Positions 43,227 through 52,483 of a DNA stretch of 64,000 nucleotides are shown here, piece by piece; position 1 is the first letter of the stretch, and each line of letters opens with the position of its first letter. The translations under genes were made by a program, and so were the position numbers. The stretch comes from Pseudomonas moorei (GTDB lineage: Bacteria; Pseudomonadota; Gammaproteobacteria; Pseudomonadales; Pseudomonadaceae), in NCBI RefSeq assembly GCF_008801475.1, contig NZ_VZPP01000019.1, positions 1-64,000 on the forward strand, written 5' to 3'. The notes under the pieces were generated by a model. It saw only the letters and a list, made by a program, of their open reading frames with translations, was not told where the DNA came from and made no database searches.

Positions 43227-45470
43227 ATGGTACAGGTGAGAGCACACCAGCCGATCAACACCGACGGCAGTATCAATCTCGAGGCTTGGCTCGATCACGC
43301 GGTCAGTGTCGATCTGGCACTGGATCGCGAAGCCTTGAAAGAAGCCTGCGAGTACGCTCGTGAGGCCGAACAACAAGCCAATGCGGCGAAGAACCTGTGG
43401 TCGGAAGGAAACTCGAGTTTCCGCACCGGCCTTGAGATCGCCGAGATTCTCGCCGACCTCAAGCTCGATCAGGATTCGCTGGTCGCCGCGGTCTTGTACC
43501 GTGGCGTGCGCGAAGGCCAGATTCAACTGCCCGCGGTCAGCCAGCGCTTCGGTCCGGTGGTGGCCAAACTCATCGACGGCGTGCAACGCATGGCGGCGAT
43601 CAGCGACAGTCTGAGTCCGCGTAAATCCATGGTGATGGGCACTCAGGGCCAGGTCGAAAACCTGCGCAAAATGCTCGTGGCCATGGTCGACGATGTTCGC
43701 GTCGCGCTGATCAAACTGGCCGAGCGCACTTGCGCGATCCGTGCGGTGAAAACCGCTGACGACGAGAAGCGCAACCGCGTGGCCCGCGAAGTCTTCGACA
43801 TCTATGCGCCGCTCGCCCATCGCCTGGGTATCGGTCACATCAAGTGGGAGCTGGAGGACTTGTCCTTCCGTTACCTTGAGCCTGACCAGTACAAACAGAT
43901 TGCCAAGCTGCTCCACGAGCGGCGCCTGGATCGCGAGCGATTCATCAGCGACGTGATGAGCCAGCTGAAAAACGAATTGCAGGCGACCGGCGTCGAGGCC
44001 GACATCAGTGGCCGGGCCAAACACATCTATTCGATCTGGCGCAAAATGCAGCGCAAGGGTCTGGAATTCAGCCAGATCTACGACGTGCGCGCCGTGCGTG
44101 TGCTGGTCCCGGAAATGCGCGACTGCTACACCGCGCTGGGTATCGTCCACACCTTGTGGCGGCACATCCCGAAAGAGTTCGATGACTACATCGCCAACCC
44201 CAAGGAGAACGGTTACCGCTCGTTGCACACGGCGGTGATCGGCCCGGAAGGCAAGGTGCTGGAAGTGCAGATACGCACCCACGCGATGCACGAAGAAGCC
44301 GAGCTGGGTGTTTGCGCGCACTGGCGTTACAAAGGCACCGACGTCAAGTCCGGCTCCAACCACTACGAAGAGAAAATTTCCTGGCTGCGTCAGGTGCTCG
44401 AGTGGCATGAGGAACTGGGTGACATTGGCGGTCTGGCGGAGCAATTGCGGGTCGATATCGAACCCGATCGGGTCTACATCTTCACCCCTGACGGTCACGC
44501 CATCGACTTGCCGAAGGGCGCGACGCCGCTGGACTTTGCCTACCGCGTGCACACCGAGATCGGTCATAACTGCCGTGGCGCCAAGATCAACGGGCGCATC
44601 GTGCCGCTCAACTACAGCCTGCAAACCGGTGAACAAGTCGAGATCATCACCAGCAAGCACGGCACTCCGAGCCGGGACTGGCTGAACCCGAACCTGGGTT
44701 ACGTCACCACGTCGCGAGCACGGGCGAAGATCGTCCACTGGTTCAAATTGCAGGCGCGCGACCAGAACGTCGCTGCCGGCAAGACCCTGCTGGAGCGTGA
44801 ACTCAACCGCCTTGGCTTGCCGCAGGTGGACTTCGACAAGTTGGCCGAAAAGGCCAACATGAAGACCGCCGAGGACATGTTCGCCGCGCTCGGCGCCGGC
44901 GATCTGCGCCTGGCGCAACTGGTCAACCTGGCGCAGCAACTGGTCGAGCCGGAGCGCGGCAACGAGCAGCTGGAACTGATTCCGCGCAAGGCCACCGGTT
45001 ACAAGCCAGGCAAGCGCGGCGATATCCAGATCCAGGGCGTCGGCAACCTGATGACCCAGATGGCGGGCTGCTGCCAGCCATTGCCGGGCGATGCGATCGT
45101 CGGTTACATCACCCAGGGCCGTGGCGTGAGCATTCACCGCCAGGACTGCGCCTCGGTGCTGCAACTGGCCGGGCGCGAGCCGGAGCGGATCATCCAGGTC
45201 AGCTGGGGGCCGGTGCCGGTGCTCACTTACCCGGTGGACATCGTCATTCGCGCCTACGACCGTTCCGGTCTGCTGCGTGACGTATCGCAGGTGTTGCTCA
45301 ACGAGCGGATCAACGTGCTGGCGGTCAACACACGCTCGAACAAAGAGGACAACACCGCGCTGATGTCCCTGACCATCGAGATTCCGGGCCTGGATGCGCT
45401 GGGGCGGTTGCTGGGGCGGATTTCCCAGTTGCCGAACATCATCGAAACCCGGCGTAACCGTACGCCATAA
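43227..45470 (+). CDS. relA: (p)ppGpp synthetase RelA
   Basis: 747 residues, the RelA size. The N-terminal hydrolase-like domain is degenerate (VLYRGVREG where SpoT has an HD-ED motif), so it should lack hydrolase activity. The synthetase domain spans about 230-370 (YDVRAVRVLVP, NPKENGYRSLHTAV, EVQIRT). TGS domain about 410-470 (VYIFTPDGHAIDLP), zinc-finger-like CCQPLPGD region, and C-terminal ACT domain. It makes the alarmone on ribosomes with uncharged tRNA. AAGG precedes the ATG. Confidence 0.96.
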   Translation: MVQVRAHQPINTDGSINLEAWLDHAVSVDLALDREALKEACEYAREAEQQANAAKNLWSEGNSSFRTGLEIAEILADLKLDQDSLVAAVLYRGVREGQIQLPAVSQRFGPVVAKLIDGVQRMAAISDSLSPRKSMVMGTQGQVENLRKMLVAMVDDVRVALIKLAERTCAIRAVKTADDEKRNRVAREVFDIYAPLAHRLGIGHIKWELEDLSFRYLEPDQYKQIAKLLHERRLDRERFISDVMSQLKNELQATGVEADISGRAKHIYSIWRKMQRKGLEFSQIYDVRAVRVLVPEMRDCYTALGIVHTLWRHIPKEFDDYIANPKENGYRSLHTAVIGPEGKVLEVQIRTHAMHEEAELGVCAHWRYKGTDVKSGSNHYEEKISWLRQVLEWHEELGDIGGLAEQLRVDIEPDRVYIFTPDGHAIDLPKGATPLDFAYRVHTEIGHNCRGAKINGRIVPLNYSLQTGEQVEIITSKHGTPSRDWLNPNLGYVTTSRARAKIVHWFKLQARDQNVAAGKTLLERELNRLGLPQVDFDKLAEKANMKTAEDMFAALGAGDLRLAQLVNLAQQLVEPERGNEQLELIPRKATGYKPGKRGDIQIQGVGNLMTQMAGCCQPLPGDAIVGYITQGRGVSIHRQDCASVLQLAGREPERIIQVSWGPVPVLTYPVDIVIRAYDRSGLLRDVSQVLLNERINVLAVNTRSNKEDNTALMSLTIEIPGLDALGRLLGRISQLPNIIETRRNRTP

Positions 45471-45485
45471 AACGGGAGCGCTTTT

Positions 45486-45592
45486 CTGTAGGAGCGAGCC
45501 TGCTCGCGATGGACGTTAACGATGACGCGTGCTGTCTGGATGAAGGCGCCGCTCTCTGATCCATCGCGAGCAGGCTCGCTCCAACAGGGAGC
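45486..45592. repeat. REP-type inverted pair (BIME-like)
   Basis: CTGTAGGAGCGAGCCTGCTC at the left faces GAGCAGGCTCGCTCCAACAG at the right. The left unit is followed by GACGTTAACGATGACGCGT, shared with the element at 13599. It lies in the relA-mazG gap. Confidence 0.88.
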
Positions 45593-45608
45593 GGACAGAG
45601 ATTGAACG

Positions 45609-46442
45609 ATGTATTCACTCGAAGACCTGCTGCACCTCATGAACCGCCTGCGCGACCCGCAGTACGGTTGCCCGTGGGACATCAAGCAAACCTACGCCAC
45701 CATCGTCCCGCATACGCTGGAAGAAGCCTACGAAGTCGCCGACGCCATCGAGCGTGGTGACTTCGATCACTTGCAGGGTGAGTTGGGCGATCTGCTGTTC
45801 CAGGTGGTTTACTACAGCCAGCTGGCCCGGGAAGAAGGGCGTTTCGAATTCGCCGGTGTGGTCGACAGCATTACCCGCAAACTGATTCGCCGGCATCCAC
45901 ACGTGTTCCCCACCGGCGATCTGTACGCGCCACTGGATGTCCCGCGTTTGAGCGAAGAGCAGGTCAAGCAACGCTGGGAAGAGATCAAGGCCGAAGAACG
46001 GGCCGAGAAGTCGTCCGCGCCCCAGCAACTGTCCTTGCTTGATGATGTTCCCGCCGCACTGCCGGCGTTGTCCCGTTCAGCCAAATTGCAGAAGCGTGCC
46101 GGGCAGGCTGGTTTCGATTGGCCGGATGCCTTGCCGGTGCTGGACAAGGTCCGTGAAGAGCTTGATGAAATACTCGAGGCGATGGCCGACAACGACCCGG
46201 GCGCGATTGCCGACGAGGTCGGCGACCTGCTGTTTTCCGTGGTCAATCTGGCGCGCCACCTCAAGGTTGATCCGGAAACCGCGCTGCGTGGGGCCAACAG
46301 CAAGTTCGAACGACGTTTCCGATTTATCGAACAGGCATTGCGCGACACCCATCGTCCCATGGAAGATTGCACCCTCGAAGAGTTGGACGCCCTGTGGGGC
46401 GAAGCCAAACGTCAGGAAAAGAATTTGCCCAGCTGCGGTTGA
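45609..46442 (+). CDS. mazG: nucleoside triphosphate pyrophosphohydrolase MazG
   Basis: 277 residues with two MazG domains. The first has EEAYEVADAIE (about 36-46) and GDLLFQVVYYS; the second has REELDEILEAM and DEVGDLLFSVVN. These give the EExxE..ExxD metal site. It hydrolyses NTPs to NMP and PPi; E. coli MazG lowers ppGpp, which fits its place after relA. A REP pair separates it from relA. Confidence 0.95.
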   Translation: MYSLEDLLHLMNRLRDPQYGCPWDIKQTYATIVPHTLEEAYEVADAIERGDFDHLQGELGDLLFQVVYYSQLAREEGRFEFAGVVDSITRKLIRRHPHVFPTGDLYAPLDVPRLSEEQVKQRWEEIKAEERAEKSSAPQQLSLLDDVPAALPALSRSAKLQKRAGQAGFDWPDALPVLDKVREELDEILEAMADNDPGAIADEVGDLLFSVVNLARHLKVDPETALRGANSKFERRFRFIEQALRDTHRPMEDCTLEELDALWGEAKRQEKNLPSCG

Positions 46443-46470
46443 GCAGTTGCCTAAGTGAGTAATAAGCACC

Positions 46471-47013
46471 ATGAGCATTTCCCTCCGCGACCAGTTGCTC
46501 AAAGCAGGGCTGGTCAACCAGAAGCAGGCCAAGCAGGTCAGCAAAGAGAAACAGAAGCAGCAGCGTCTGGCCCACAAAGGCCAGATCGAACTCGATGACT
46601 CCCAGCAGCGTGCGGCTCAGGAAGCCATGGCCGAGAAGGTCAAGCGCGATCAGGAACTCAACCGTCAGCAGCAGGAGAAGGCCGAGGCAAAAGCTCGTGC
46701 CGCGCAGGTCAAGCAACTGATCGAAGTCACGCGCCTGCCGAAATTGACGACCGAGGACTACTACAACTTCGTCGACGACAAGAAGGTCAAGCGTATCTCG
46801 GTCAACACCCTGATGCGCAATAAGCTCAGCAACGGTTCGCTGGCCATCGTGCACCACGGTGGTGGCTATGAAGTGATCCCGCGTGAAGCGGCCCTGAAGA
46901 TCCAGGAGCGCGATCCGCAACGTATCGTGCAACTGAATGTGCAGACCGAAGAAGTCGCGGCCGAGGACGATCCGTACGCGGCCTATCAGATCCCTGACGA
47001 TCTGATGTGGTAA
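46471..47013 (+). CDS. DUF2058 family protein (YaiL-like)
   Basis: 180 residues. The first 85 are strongly charged and helical (KQAKQVSKEKQKQQRLAHKG and similar), probably coiled coil; the C-terminal part (TTEDYYNFVDDKKVKRI to YQIPDDLMW) is the DUF2058 core. Such proteins are annotated as nucleoprotein or polynucleotide-associated, with little experimental support. It lies 28 nt after mazG and may share its transcript. Confidence 0.9.
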   Translation: MSISLRDQLLKAGLVNQKQAKQVSKEKQKQQRLAHKGQIELDDSQQRAAQEAMAEKVKRDQELNRQQQEKAEAKARAAQVKQLIEVTRLPKLTTEDYYNFVDDKKVKRISVNTLMRNKLSNGSLAIVHHGGGYEVIPREAALKIQERDPQRIVQLNVQTEEVAAEDDPYAAYQIPDDLMW

Positions 47014-47031
47014 GTCGTTAACGACTGCAAC

Positions 47032-47068
47032 AACGACAAACCCCGCTCATGGCGGGGTTTGTCGTTTT
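47032..47068 (+). terminator. intrinsic terminator after the DUF2058 gene
   Basis: AACGACAAACCCCGC pairs with GCGGGGTTTGTCGTT around a 5-nt loop and TTT follows. The A-rich left arm means it can also serve the convergent small gene. Confidence 0.92.
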
Positions 47069-47083
47069 CAATGCTGTCATGGC

Positions 47084-47272
47084 TTATGCGGACTGCTGCT
47101 CTCGTTGCCGTTCCAGCAGTTCCAGTTCGGCCCTGTAGTTGTGGGCGTCGATTTCGTTATGGAACATCCCGACCAGCAAGCCCTGTTGATGCACATCCCA
47201 GATGCGGATACCGGCGGCTACGCCTTCGTGGGATTTATGTGAATCGTCGCGTTCAGTTACTTTTACAGTCAT
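47084..47272 (-). CDS. small conserved hypothetical protein
   Basis: 62 residues, hydrophilic, no signal peptide. The middle (GIRIWDVHQQGLLVGMFHNE) looks like a small beta-hairpin fold and the C-terminus is a charged helix (YRAELELLERQRE). GGAGC precedes the ATG at the right distance, and the gene ends just before a shared terminator, which supports a real gene. I do not recognise a function. Confidence 0.68.
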   Translation of the reverse strand: MTVKVTERDDSHKSHEGVAAGIRIWDVHQQGLLVGMFHNEIDAHNYRAELELLERQREQQSA

Positions 47273-47612
47273 CTGCTAGCTCCAATCTTGTTTATCTGCA
47301 GCAAGGCGTGTGCAGGGTTCTGTTATATGTTTTGTTAGCTTGCTAAGTAAACTCTTCGATTTGGAAACAGACTTTTGCAAAATCGGGCAAAGTCTCGCAG
47401 GCCTTGCAGGCCGCGACATTCAGTCGCAGGTCGTTAAGTTTCATGACAAAAGCTTCATGTTCGCATTGAGGATAACCCTCGGCTCGATACTGGCCGGAAC
47501 CCCTGTGGGAGAGAGTTTGCTCGCGATGAGGACGCATCACTGATACACCGCCATCTTCGGAGCTCGCCCGGAGCAATCTCGCCCACGGGGCTTTGCGTTT
47601 TCCAGGCAAAAA
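47273..47612. other. intergenic region with a REP fragment
   Basis: About 340 bases between two minus-strand genes. CCCTGTGGGAGAGAGTTTGCTCGCGATGA (47500-47528) is a single degenerate REP unit. A 33-codon open frame beginning MKLNDLRLNVAACKAC (minus strand, ending at 47343) lacks a ribosome site and was not called. The small gene's promoter must lie in the left part. Confidence 0.5.
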
Positions 47613-47643
47613 AAAACGCCCCGAACCAGTCGGGGCGTTTTCG
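47613..47643 (-). terminator. intrinsic terminator of fabA-fabB
   Basis: AAAACGCCCCGA / TCGGGGCGTTTT around a short loop, with a run of nine Ts on the minus strand, 23 nt after the fabB stop. Confidence 0.93.
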
Positions 47644-47665
47644 TGTGCAGCGAAACGGCGGGGTA

Positions 47666-48886
47666 TTACTTACCCTGCCAGCGCTTCAGTACCAGCGTGG
47701 CGTTGGTGCCACCGAAACCGAAGCTGTTGCTCATCACGGTGTTGAAGGCGACATCTTCACGAGTCTTGGTCAGGATTGGCAGGTCGGCCACTTCCGGGTC
47801 CAGTTCGTCGATGTTGGCGGAGCCCGCCATGAAGTTGCCTTCCATCATCAGCATGCAGTAGATCGCTTCGTGAACGCCGGCGGCGCCCAGGGAGTGACCC
47901 GACAGGCTCTTGGTGGAGCTGATGGCTGGAGCCTTGTCACCGAAGACAGCGCGCACACCTTTCATTTCCGCAACGTCGCCAACCGGAGTCGAGGTGCCGT
48001 GGGTGTTCAGGTAGTCGATCGGAGCATCAACGGTGGACATCGCCATCTGCATGCAGCGGATGGCGCCTTCGCCGCTCGGGGCGACCATGTCGTAGCCGTC
48101 GGACGTCGCGCCATAGCCAACGATTTCCGCGTAGATTTTCGCGCCGCGGGCCAGAGCGTGTTCCAGCTCTTCAACCACGACCATGCCGCCACCGCCAGCA
48201 ATGACGAAGCCGTCACGGTCGGCGTCATAAGCGCGGGAGGCTTGTTCCGGGGTGTCGTTGCGCTTGCTGGACAGTGCGCCCATGGCGTCGAACAGGAACG
48301 ACTGGCTCCAATGCTCTTCTTCACCGCCGCCGGCGAATACGATGTCCTGCTTGCCCATCTGGATCTGTTCCATAGCGGTACCGATGCAGTGAGCACTGGT
48401 GGCGCAGGCAGAGGCGATGGAGTAGTTCAGGCCCTTGATCTTGAATGGCGTGGCCAGGCAAGCAGAAACGGTGCTGCTCATGGTCCGCGTTACACGGTAT
48501 GGGCCGACGCGCTTGACGCCTTTCTCGCGCAGGATGTCCAGCGCTTCCATCTGGTTCAGCGTGGAGGCACCGCCGGAACCGGCGATCAGGCCGGTACGCG
48601 GGTTGGACACTTGCTCTTCGGTCAGGCCGGAGTCAGCGATGGCATCTTTCATGGCCAGGTAGGCGTAAGCCGCCGCGTGGCCGACGAAGCGATAGATCTT
48701 GCGATCGATCAGTTCTTCGAGGGGAAGGTCGATGGAGCCGGAAACCTGGCTACGCAGACCCATTTCAGCATATTCCGGGTTGAACCGGATGCCAGGGCGG
48801 CTTGCACGCAGGTTAGCGGAGACGGTCTCTTTGTCATTGCCCAGGCACGAAACAATGCCCAGACCAGTGATAACGACGCGGCGCAT
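47666..48886 (-). CDS. fabB: 3-oxoacyl-ACP synthase I FabB
   Basis: 406 residues. Thiolase-fold condensing enzyme with nucleophile C161 in SIASACATSAHC and the two histidines in NTHGTSTPVGD and KSLSGHSLGAAG. It elongates unsaturated acyl-ACPs, the step after FabA. It starts 11 nt after fabA stops; the fabAB operon is the hallmark of the anaerobic unsaturated fatty acid pathway in pseudomonads. Confidence 0.97.
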   Translation of the reverse strand: MRRVVITGLGIVSCLGNDKETVSANLRASRPGIRFNPEYAEMGLRSQVSGSIDLPLEELIDRKIYRFVGHAAAYAYLAMKDAIADSGLTEEQVSNPRTGLIAGSGGASTLNQMEALDILREKGVKRVGPYRVTRTMSSTVSACLATPFKIKGLNYSIASACATSAHCIGTAMEQIQMGKQDIVFAGGGEEEHWSQSFLFDAMGALSSKRNDTPEQASRAYDADRDGFVIAGGGGMVVVEELEHALARGAKIYAEIVGYGATSDGYDMVAPSGEGAIRCMQMAMSTVDAPIDYLNTHGTSTPVGDVAEMKGVRAVFGDKAPAISSTKSLSGHSLGAAGVHEAIYCMLMMEGNFMAGSANIDELDPEVADLPILTKTREDVAFNTVMSNSFGFGGTNATLVLKRWQGK

Positions 48887-48897
48887 GCGGATAACCC

Positions 48898-49413
48898 TTA
48901 GAAGTTGTCAGTGGAGGTGAAAACGCCGACCCGGAGGCCTTCGGCGGTGTAGATCTCGCGACCGTCGACAGTGACCGAACCATCGGCGATGGCCAGGTTC
49001 AGCTTGCCCTTGAGCACGCGTTTGATCTGGATGTTGTAGGTGACTTTCTTGGCGGTCGGCAGAACCTGGCCGAAGAATTTGACTTCGCCCGAACCCAGGG
49101 CGCGGCCGCGGCCCGGCAGGCCTTGCCAGCCGAGGAAGAAACCGACCAGTTGCCACATGGCGTCGAGGCCCAGGCAGCCCGGCATCACCGGATCGCCTTC
49201 GAAATGGCAGGCGAAGAACCACAGGTCCGGGGTGATATCCAGCTCGGCGACCAATTCACCTTTGCCGTACTTGCCACCCTCTTCGTTGATCAGGGTGATG
49301 CGATCAACCATCAGCATGTTGGGGGCGGGCAGTTGCGCGTTACCTGGGCCGAACAGCTCACCGCGACTGCAGCGCAGCAGGTCTTCCCGGGTAAAGGCGT
49401 TTTGTTTGGTCAT
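48898..49413 (-). CDS. fabA: 3-hydroxydecanoyl-ACP dehydratase/isomerase FabA
   Basis: 171 residues. The active-site pair H70 (in ACHFEGDPVMPGC) and D84 (LGLDAMWQ) has E. coli numbering. It dehydrates 3-hydroxydecanoyl-ACP and isomerises the product to the cis-3 form, starting unsaturated fatty acid synthesis. GGAGC precedes the ATG. A DesT-like operator lies about 130 bp upstream. Confidence 0.97.
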   Translation of the reverse strand: MTKQNAFTREDLLRCSRGELFGPGNAQLPAPNMLMVDRITLINEEGGKYGKGELVAELDITPDLWFFACHFEGDPVMPGCLGLDAMWQLVGFFLGWQGLPGRGRALGSGEVKFFGQVLPTAKKVTYNIQIKRVLKGKLNLAIADGSVTVDGREIYTAEGLRVGVFTSTDNF

Positions 49414-49545
49414 GCGAGCTCCTCAATAGTCCCATGCGGCAGGTGGGGCAAATCTTCCCGGCCGATCGAAGCGTTCATGCCTCGAACCGGCAGCCTACTC
49501 ATAGACTATTGCGTTGTGGTGAAAGTCACAGCACCAAGGACATGA

Positions 49546-49562
49546 ATGTACACTTGTGCACT
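49546..49562 (-). promoter_or_regulatory. DesT-like operator upstream of fabA
   Basis: ATGTACACTTGTGCACT agrees at 12 of 17 positions with the P. aeruginosa DesT site as I remember it (core GTGAACGCTTGTTGACT), and GTACAC/GTGCAC is itself nearly palindromic. DesT adjusts fabAB to the saturation of the acyl-CoA pool. No desT gene is in the window. Confidence 0.45.
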
Positions 49563-49660
49563 GAAATTTTTATTCAAGCCCCTTTTCGGGCCTGTTCGGG
49601 TGCCTAAGACTGCCGCACTTTCGACTTTCACGCCAGTCACAGATGGTCGAAAGGCCTGTA

Positions 49661-51553
49661 CTACTGCACCCAGCGTTGCAGAATTTGCTGAAGATCAACC
49701 CGTTTGAAGGGCTTGGCCAGGTAATCGTTCATCCCCGCCGACAAGCAGGCTTCACGGTCGCCCTGCAAGGCATTGGCGGTCAGGGCGATGATCGGCAGGT
49801 CGGTGCAGCCGGGCAGTTGGCGGATCTGGCGAGTGGCCTCGTAGCCGTCGATGATCGGCAATCGGCAGTCCATGAGGATCGCTTCGAAAATCAGGCTCTC
49901 GGCACTGCGCACGGCCTGCGCACCATCGGCCGCGACACTGACCGTAAAGCCCAGGCTGCGCAACATGGCTTCGATAACCGTCTGGTTGACCGGATTGTCC
50001 TCGACCAGCAACACATTGCGGCCCTCACCGTCACCCTTGCCGCTGGGCGCGCGGAGTGAACGTGCCGGCAATGGCTGTTGGTAGAGCGCCAGAGGAATTT
50101 CCAGAGTGAATACCGAGCCCCGGCCTTCCTCGCTTTGGGCACGCAAGGTGCCGCCCATGCGTTCGGCCAGGGTGCGGGCGATCGGCAGGCCCAGTCCGGT
50201 GCCTCCGTAACGCCTTGAAATGGAACTGTCAGCCTGCTGGAACGCGTTGAACATCAATTCCAGGCTTTGCGCCGAAATGCCAATTCCGCTGTCACGTACG
50301 GTGCAGGTAAACCACAACAATTCGTGATCGAGGGATTGCCACTGCGATTCGATGGTGACGCGACCCTGCTCGGTGAACTTCAGCGCATTGCCGACCAGAT
50401 TGACCAGAATCTGCCGGATGCGCGTTGGGTCGCCCTGAACCTGAAGCCCGCGCATGTCGTCGGGGATCTGCAACTGCAGATCAAGCCCGCGCTGCACGGC
50501 GCTGTGCTGGAATGACTGCGCGCAGGCGCTGATCAGGTCCGCCAGGTTGAACGGAATATGTTCCAGCTCCAGTTCCGAACGTTCGATGCGCGAGAAATCC
50601 AGAATGTCGTTGATGACTTTCAGCAGGTGTTCGGTGGACTCGGATGCCAGTGCGGCGTATTCGACCTGTTCCTCGGTCATGTCGGTGGTTTCCAGCAACT
50701 GCAGCATGCCCAGCACACCGTTCATGGGCGTGCGCAGTTCGTGACTCATCATGGCGAGGAAATCTGACTTGGCGTTGTTGGCCTTTTCCGCTTCTTCGCG
50801 GGTCTGGATCAATTGCGCCATTGCCTGCTGCTGTTCACGGCTGGCCTGTTCGAGGCCGCTGGCGAGGTTGTTGATGTGTTGCGACAGGGCGCCCAGCTCG
50901 GTGTCGTCGACGATGGGCAGGGGGGTCTTATAGTCGCCGTTCTGGATCGCCTTGACCGCGTCGCCGATGTCCCGGATCGGTTGCGAGAGGCTTCCCGCCA
51001 GGCGCCGGGCGACCAGAAAGGTGAACAACAGCGCGAACAGCGCCAGAATACCGGCCTTGAGCAGGATTTCCTGCTGGCGCTGACTGAACGCGTCACTGGA
51101 CAGTCCGACGATCACCCGACCCAGATAGTCTTCGGCAGGAGCCGTGGCCGCGCTGTTGCCACTCTGGAAAAAATCATTGTGCAGTGGTACCCGTTGCAGC
51201 CGCACCGGGGCCTGGAACACTTCGACCTGGCGTGGGCGGGCCGACGGTTGCTCGACGTGCACCAGAATCCGGTTGGCGCTGTCCTGGATTTCCAGAAAAT
51301 GTACATTGGGCGTTGCCAATGTGGCCTTCAGCAGGCTGTCCAGCACTTCATTGTTGCCGGATATCACCCCGTACTCGGTCGCCGGCGCCAGTTGGTTGGC
51401 GATCAACTGACCTGTGTGGTTGAGCTCCTGGCGCAGGTCCTGGAGCCGTACGAATGTGAAGAAGCTGATCAACAGCAGTGTCAGCAGCAGGGCAGGACCG
51501 AGGCTGATGAGCTGGGTCCGGGTGTTGATGTCCCAACGACGACGGAAGGTCAT
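49661..51553 (-). CDS. hybrid sensor histidine kinase (PA1611-like)
   Basis: 630 residues. Helix about 15-36, periplasmic domain 37-165, second helix about 166-183, HAMP about 185-240, H-box H271 (MMSHELRTPMNGV), N-box NLVGNALKF, G1 RDSGIGI, intact G2 GGTGLGLPIA, and a receiver with D562 (MDCRLPIIDG). There is no Hpt domain, so a separate Hpt protein must relay phosphate. Place next to fabA equals P. aeruginosa PA1611, which binds RetS and so frees GacS. Its ATG overlaps the binding-protein stop by 4 nt. Confidence 0.92.
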   Translation of the reverse strand: MTFRRRWDINTRTQLISLGPALLLTLLLISFFTFVRLQDLRQELNHTGQLIANQLAPATEYGVISGNNEVLDSLLKATLATPNVHFLEIQDSANRILVHVEQPSARPRQVEVFQAPVRLQRVPLHNDFFQSGNSAATAPAEDYLGRVIVGLSSDAFSQRQQEILLKAGILALFALLFTFLVARRLAGSLSQPIRDIGDAVKAIQNGDYKTPLPIVDDTELGALSQHINNLASGLEQASREQQQAMAQLIQTREEAEKANNAKSDFLAMMSHELRTPMNGVLGMLQLLETTDMTEEQVEYAALASESTEHLLKVINDILDFSRIERSELELEHIPFNLADLISACAQSFQHSAVQRGLDLQLQIPDDMRGLQVQGDPTRIRQILVNLVGNALKFTEQGRVTIESQWQSLDHELLWFTCTVRDSGIGISAQSLELMFNAFQQADSSISRRYGGTGLGLPIARTLAERMGGTLRAQSEEGRGSVFTLEIPLALYQQPLPARSLRAPSGKGDGEGRNVLLVEDNPVNQTVIEAMLRSLGFTVSVAADGAQAVRSAESLIFEAILMDCRLPIIDGYEATRQIRQLPGCTDLPIIALTANALQGDREACLSAGMNDYLAKPFKRVDLQQILQRWVQ

Positions 51554-52482
51554 GGGCGGCGTTCTCCTTCTGCCAACAATGCTGCGACAGCTGCTTCATT
51601 TATCTGTTCGATACCCAGCGAGCGCGCCACTTGCGCGTTGCTCGAGACTTTGAAGCGCCGCGCGTAGTGCGTGCGTGGCCAACTGGCGGGTGGCTGGTCG
51701 AGCAAGTCGCCGAGCATCGCCAGCCAATCGCTTTGATCACTGTAGGTGCTGGCCAGGCTCCCGGCCTTGACGAAGCCGGCATTGGGGCCGATCAGCGCCA
51801 TTTGTCGGGCATAGCTGCTGAGCAGCAGATTTTTCGCGGTTTTCGGGTTGTACAGATCGGGATCGTCTAAGCCCAGCAGCACGTCGCTGTTTTTCAGCAG
51901 GTTCTGTAACGGACGGTTGTCGAGTGTGTTATCCCAGCGCTCGGTGACCACTTCAAGACCCAATGGCAGAGCGGCCTGGCGCAGTTCCTTGAGCAAAAAC
52001 TCGCTGTGGTTGTCGAACAGCACGCCAACCCGTTTGACCTGAGGTAAAAGGATTTGGATCAGGCGCAATTGACGGCCCAGGGGCGGATCGCTCCACAGCA
52101 GGCTGAGGTGCGCCGGCAGGGCGTCGCCCAGGTGTTGCCGCGCCTGCAGGCGGCTGATGCGCAGCACCAGTGTCGCCGGACCATGGCTATCTTGCAGGCG
52201 CCAGTCGAGGCTCGGCAGGTCGAGCAGAATCAATCGGATATTGCCAGGCAGCTTGCCTGGTGCCGGCAGGTCGGCCAGCGGCTGAAAACGCACGTTGTCG
52301 CCAGGTCGCAATTCGCGCAAGGCCTGGGTGAAGGACTGCACGCCGGGGTTGTCTTCGATACCGGTGAGCAGAATGTCCGCGGCGTGGACCGCCAGGCTGC
52401 TCAGCCAGCCACTGACCACCAGGCACAACATGACCAGTAGATGGCCAACGGTTGGCGTCCTGGGCAACCGATAATGCTGCAT
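51550..52482 (-). CDS. orphan ABC-type substrate-binding protein
   Basis: 310 residues. Signal peptide ending near AVHA-AD (about 35), then a periplasmic binding fold of the ABC_sub_bind type: GIEDNPGVQSF, the hinge around LLPQVKRVGVLFDN, and NSDVLLGLDDPDLYN. No permease or ATPase gene is near. Instead it overlaps the hybrid kinase start by 4 nt, so it may deliver a ligand to that sensor rather than to a transporter. It follows the receptor remnant by 1 nt. Confidence 0.82.
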   Translation of the reverse strand: MQHYRLPRTPTVGHLLVMLCLVVSGWLSSLAVHAADILLTGIEDNPGVQSFTQALRELRPGDNVRFQPLADLPAPGKLPGNIRLILLDLPSLDWRLQDSHGPATLVLRISRLQARQHLGDALPAHLSLLWSDPPLGRQLRLIQILLPQVKRVGVLFDNHSEFLLKELRQAALPLGLEVVTERWDNTLDNRPLQNLLKNSDVLLGLDDPDLYNPKTAKNLLLSSYARQMALIGPNAGFVKAGSLASTYSDQSDWLAMLGDLLDQPPASWPRTHYARRFKVSSNAQVARSLGIEQINEAAVAALLAEGERRP

Positions 52483-52483
52483 C

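Noticed and set aside
43179..45164. 661-codon open frame opposite relA
   Set aside because: Same mirror effect; relA domains cover the whole region.
47343..47609. 88-codon minus-strand frame before fabB's terminator, with a CxxC
   Set aside because: It reads through a REP fragment; the only plausible inner start (MKLNDLRLN) lacks a ribosome site.
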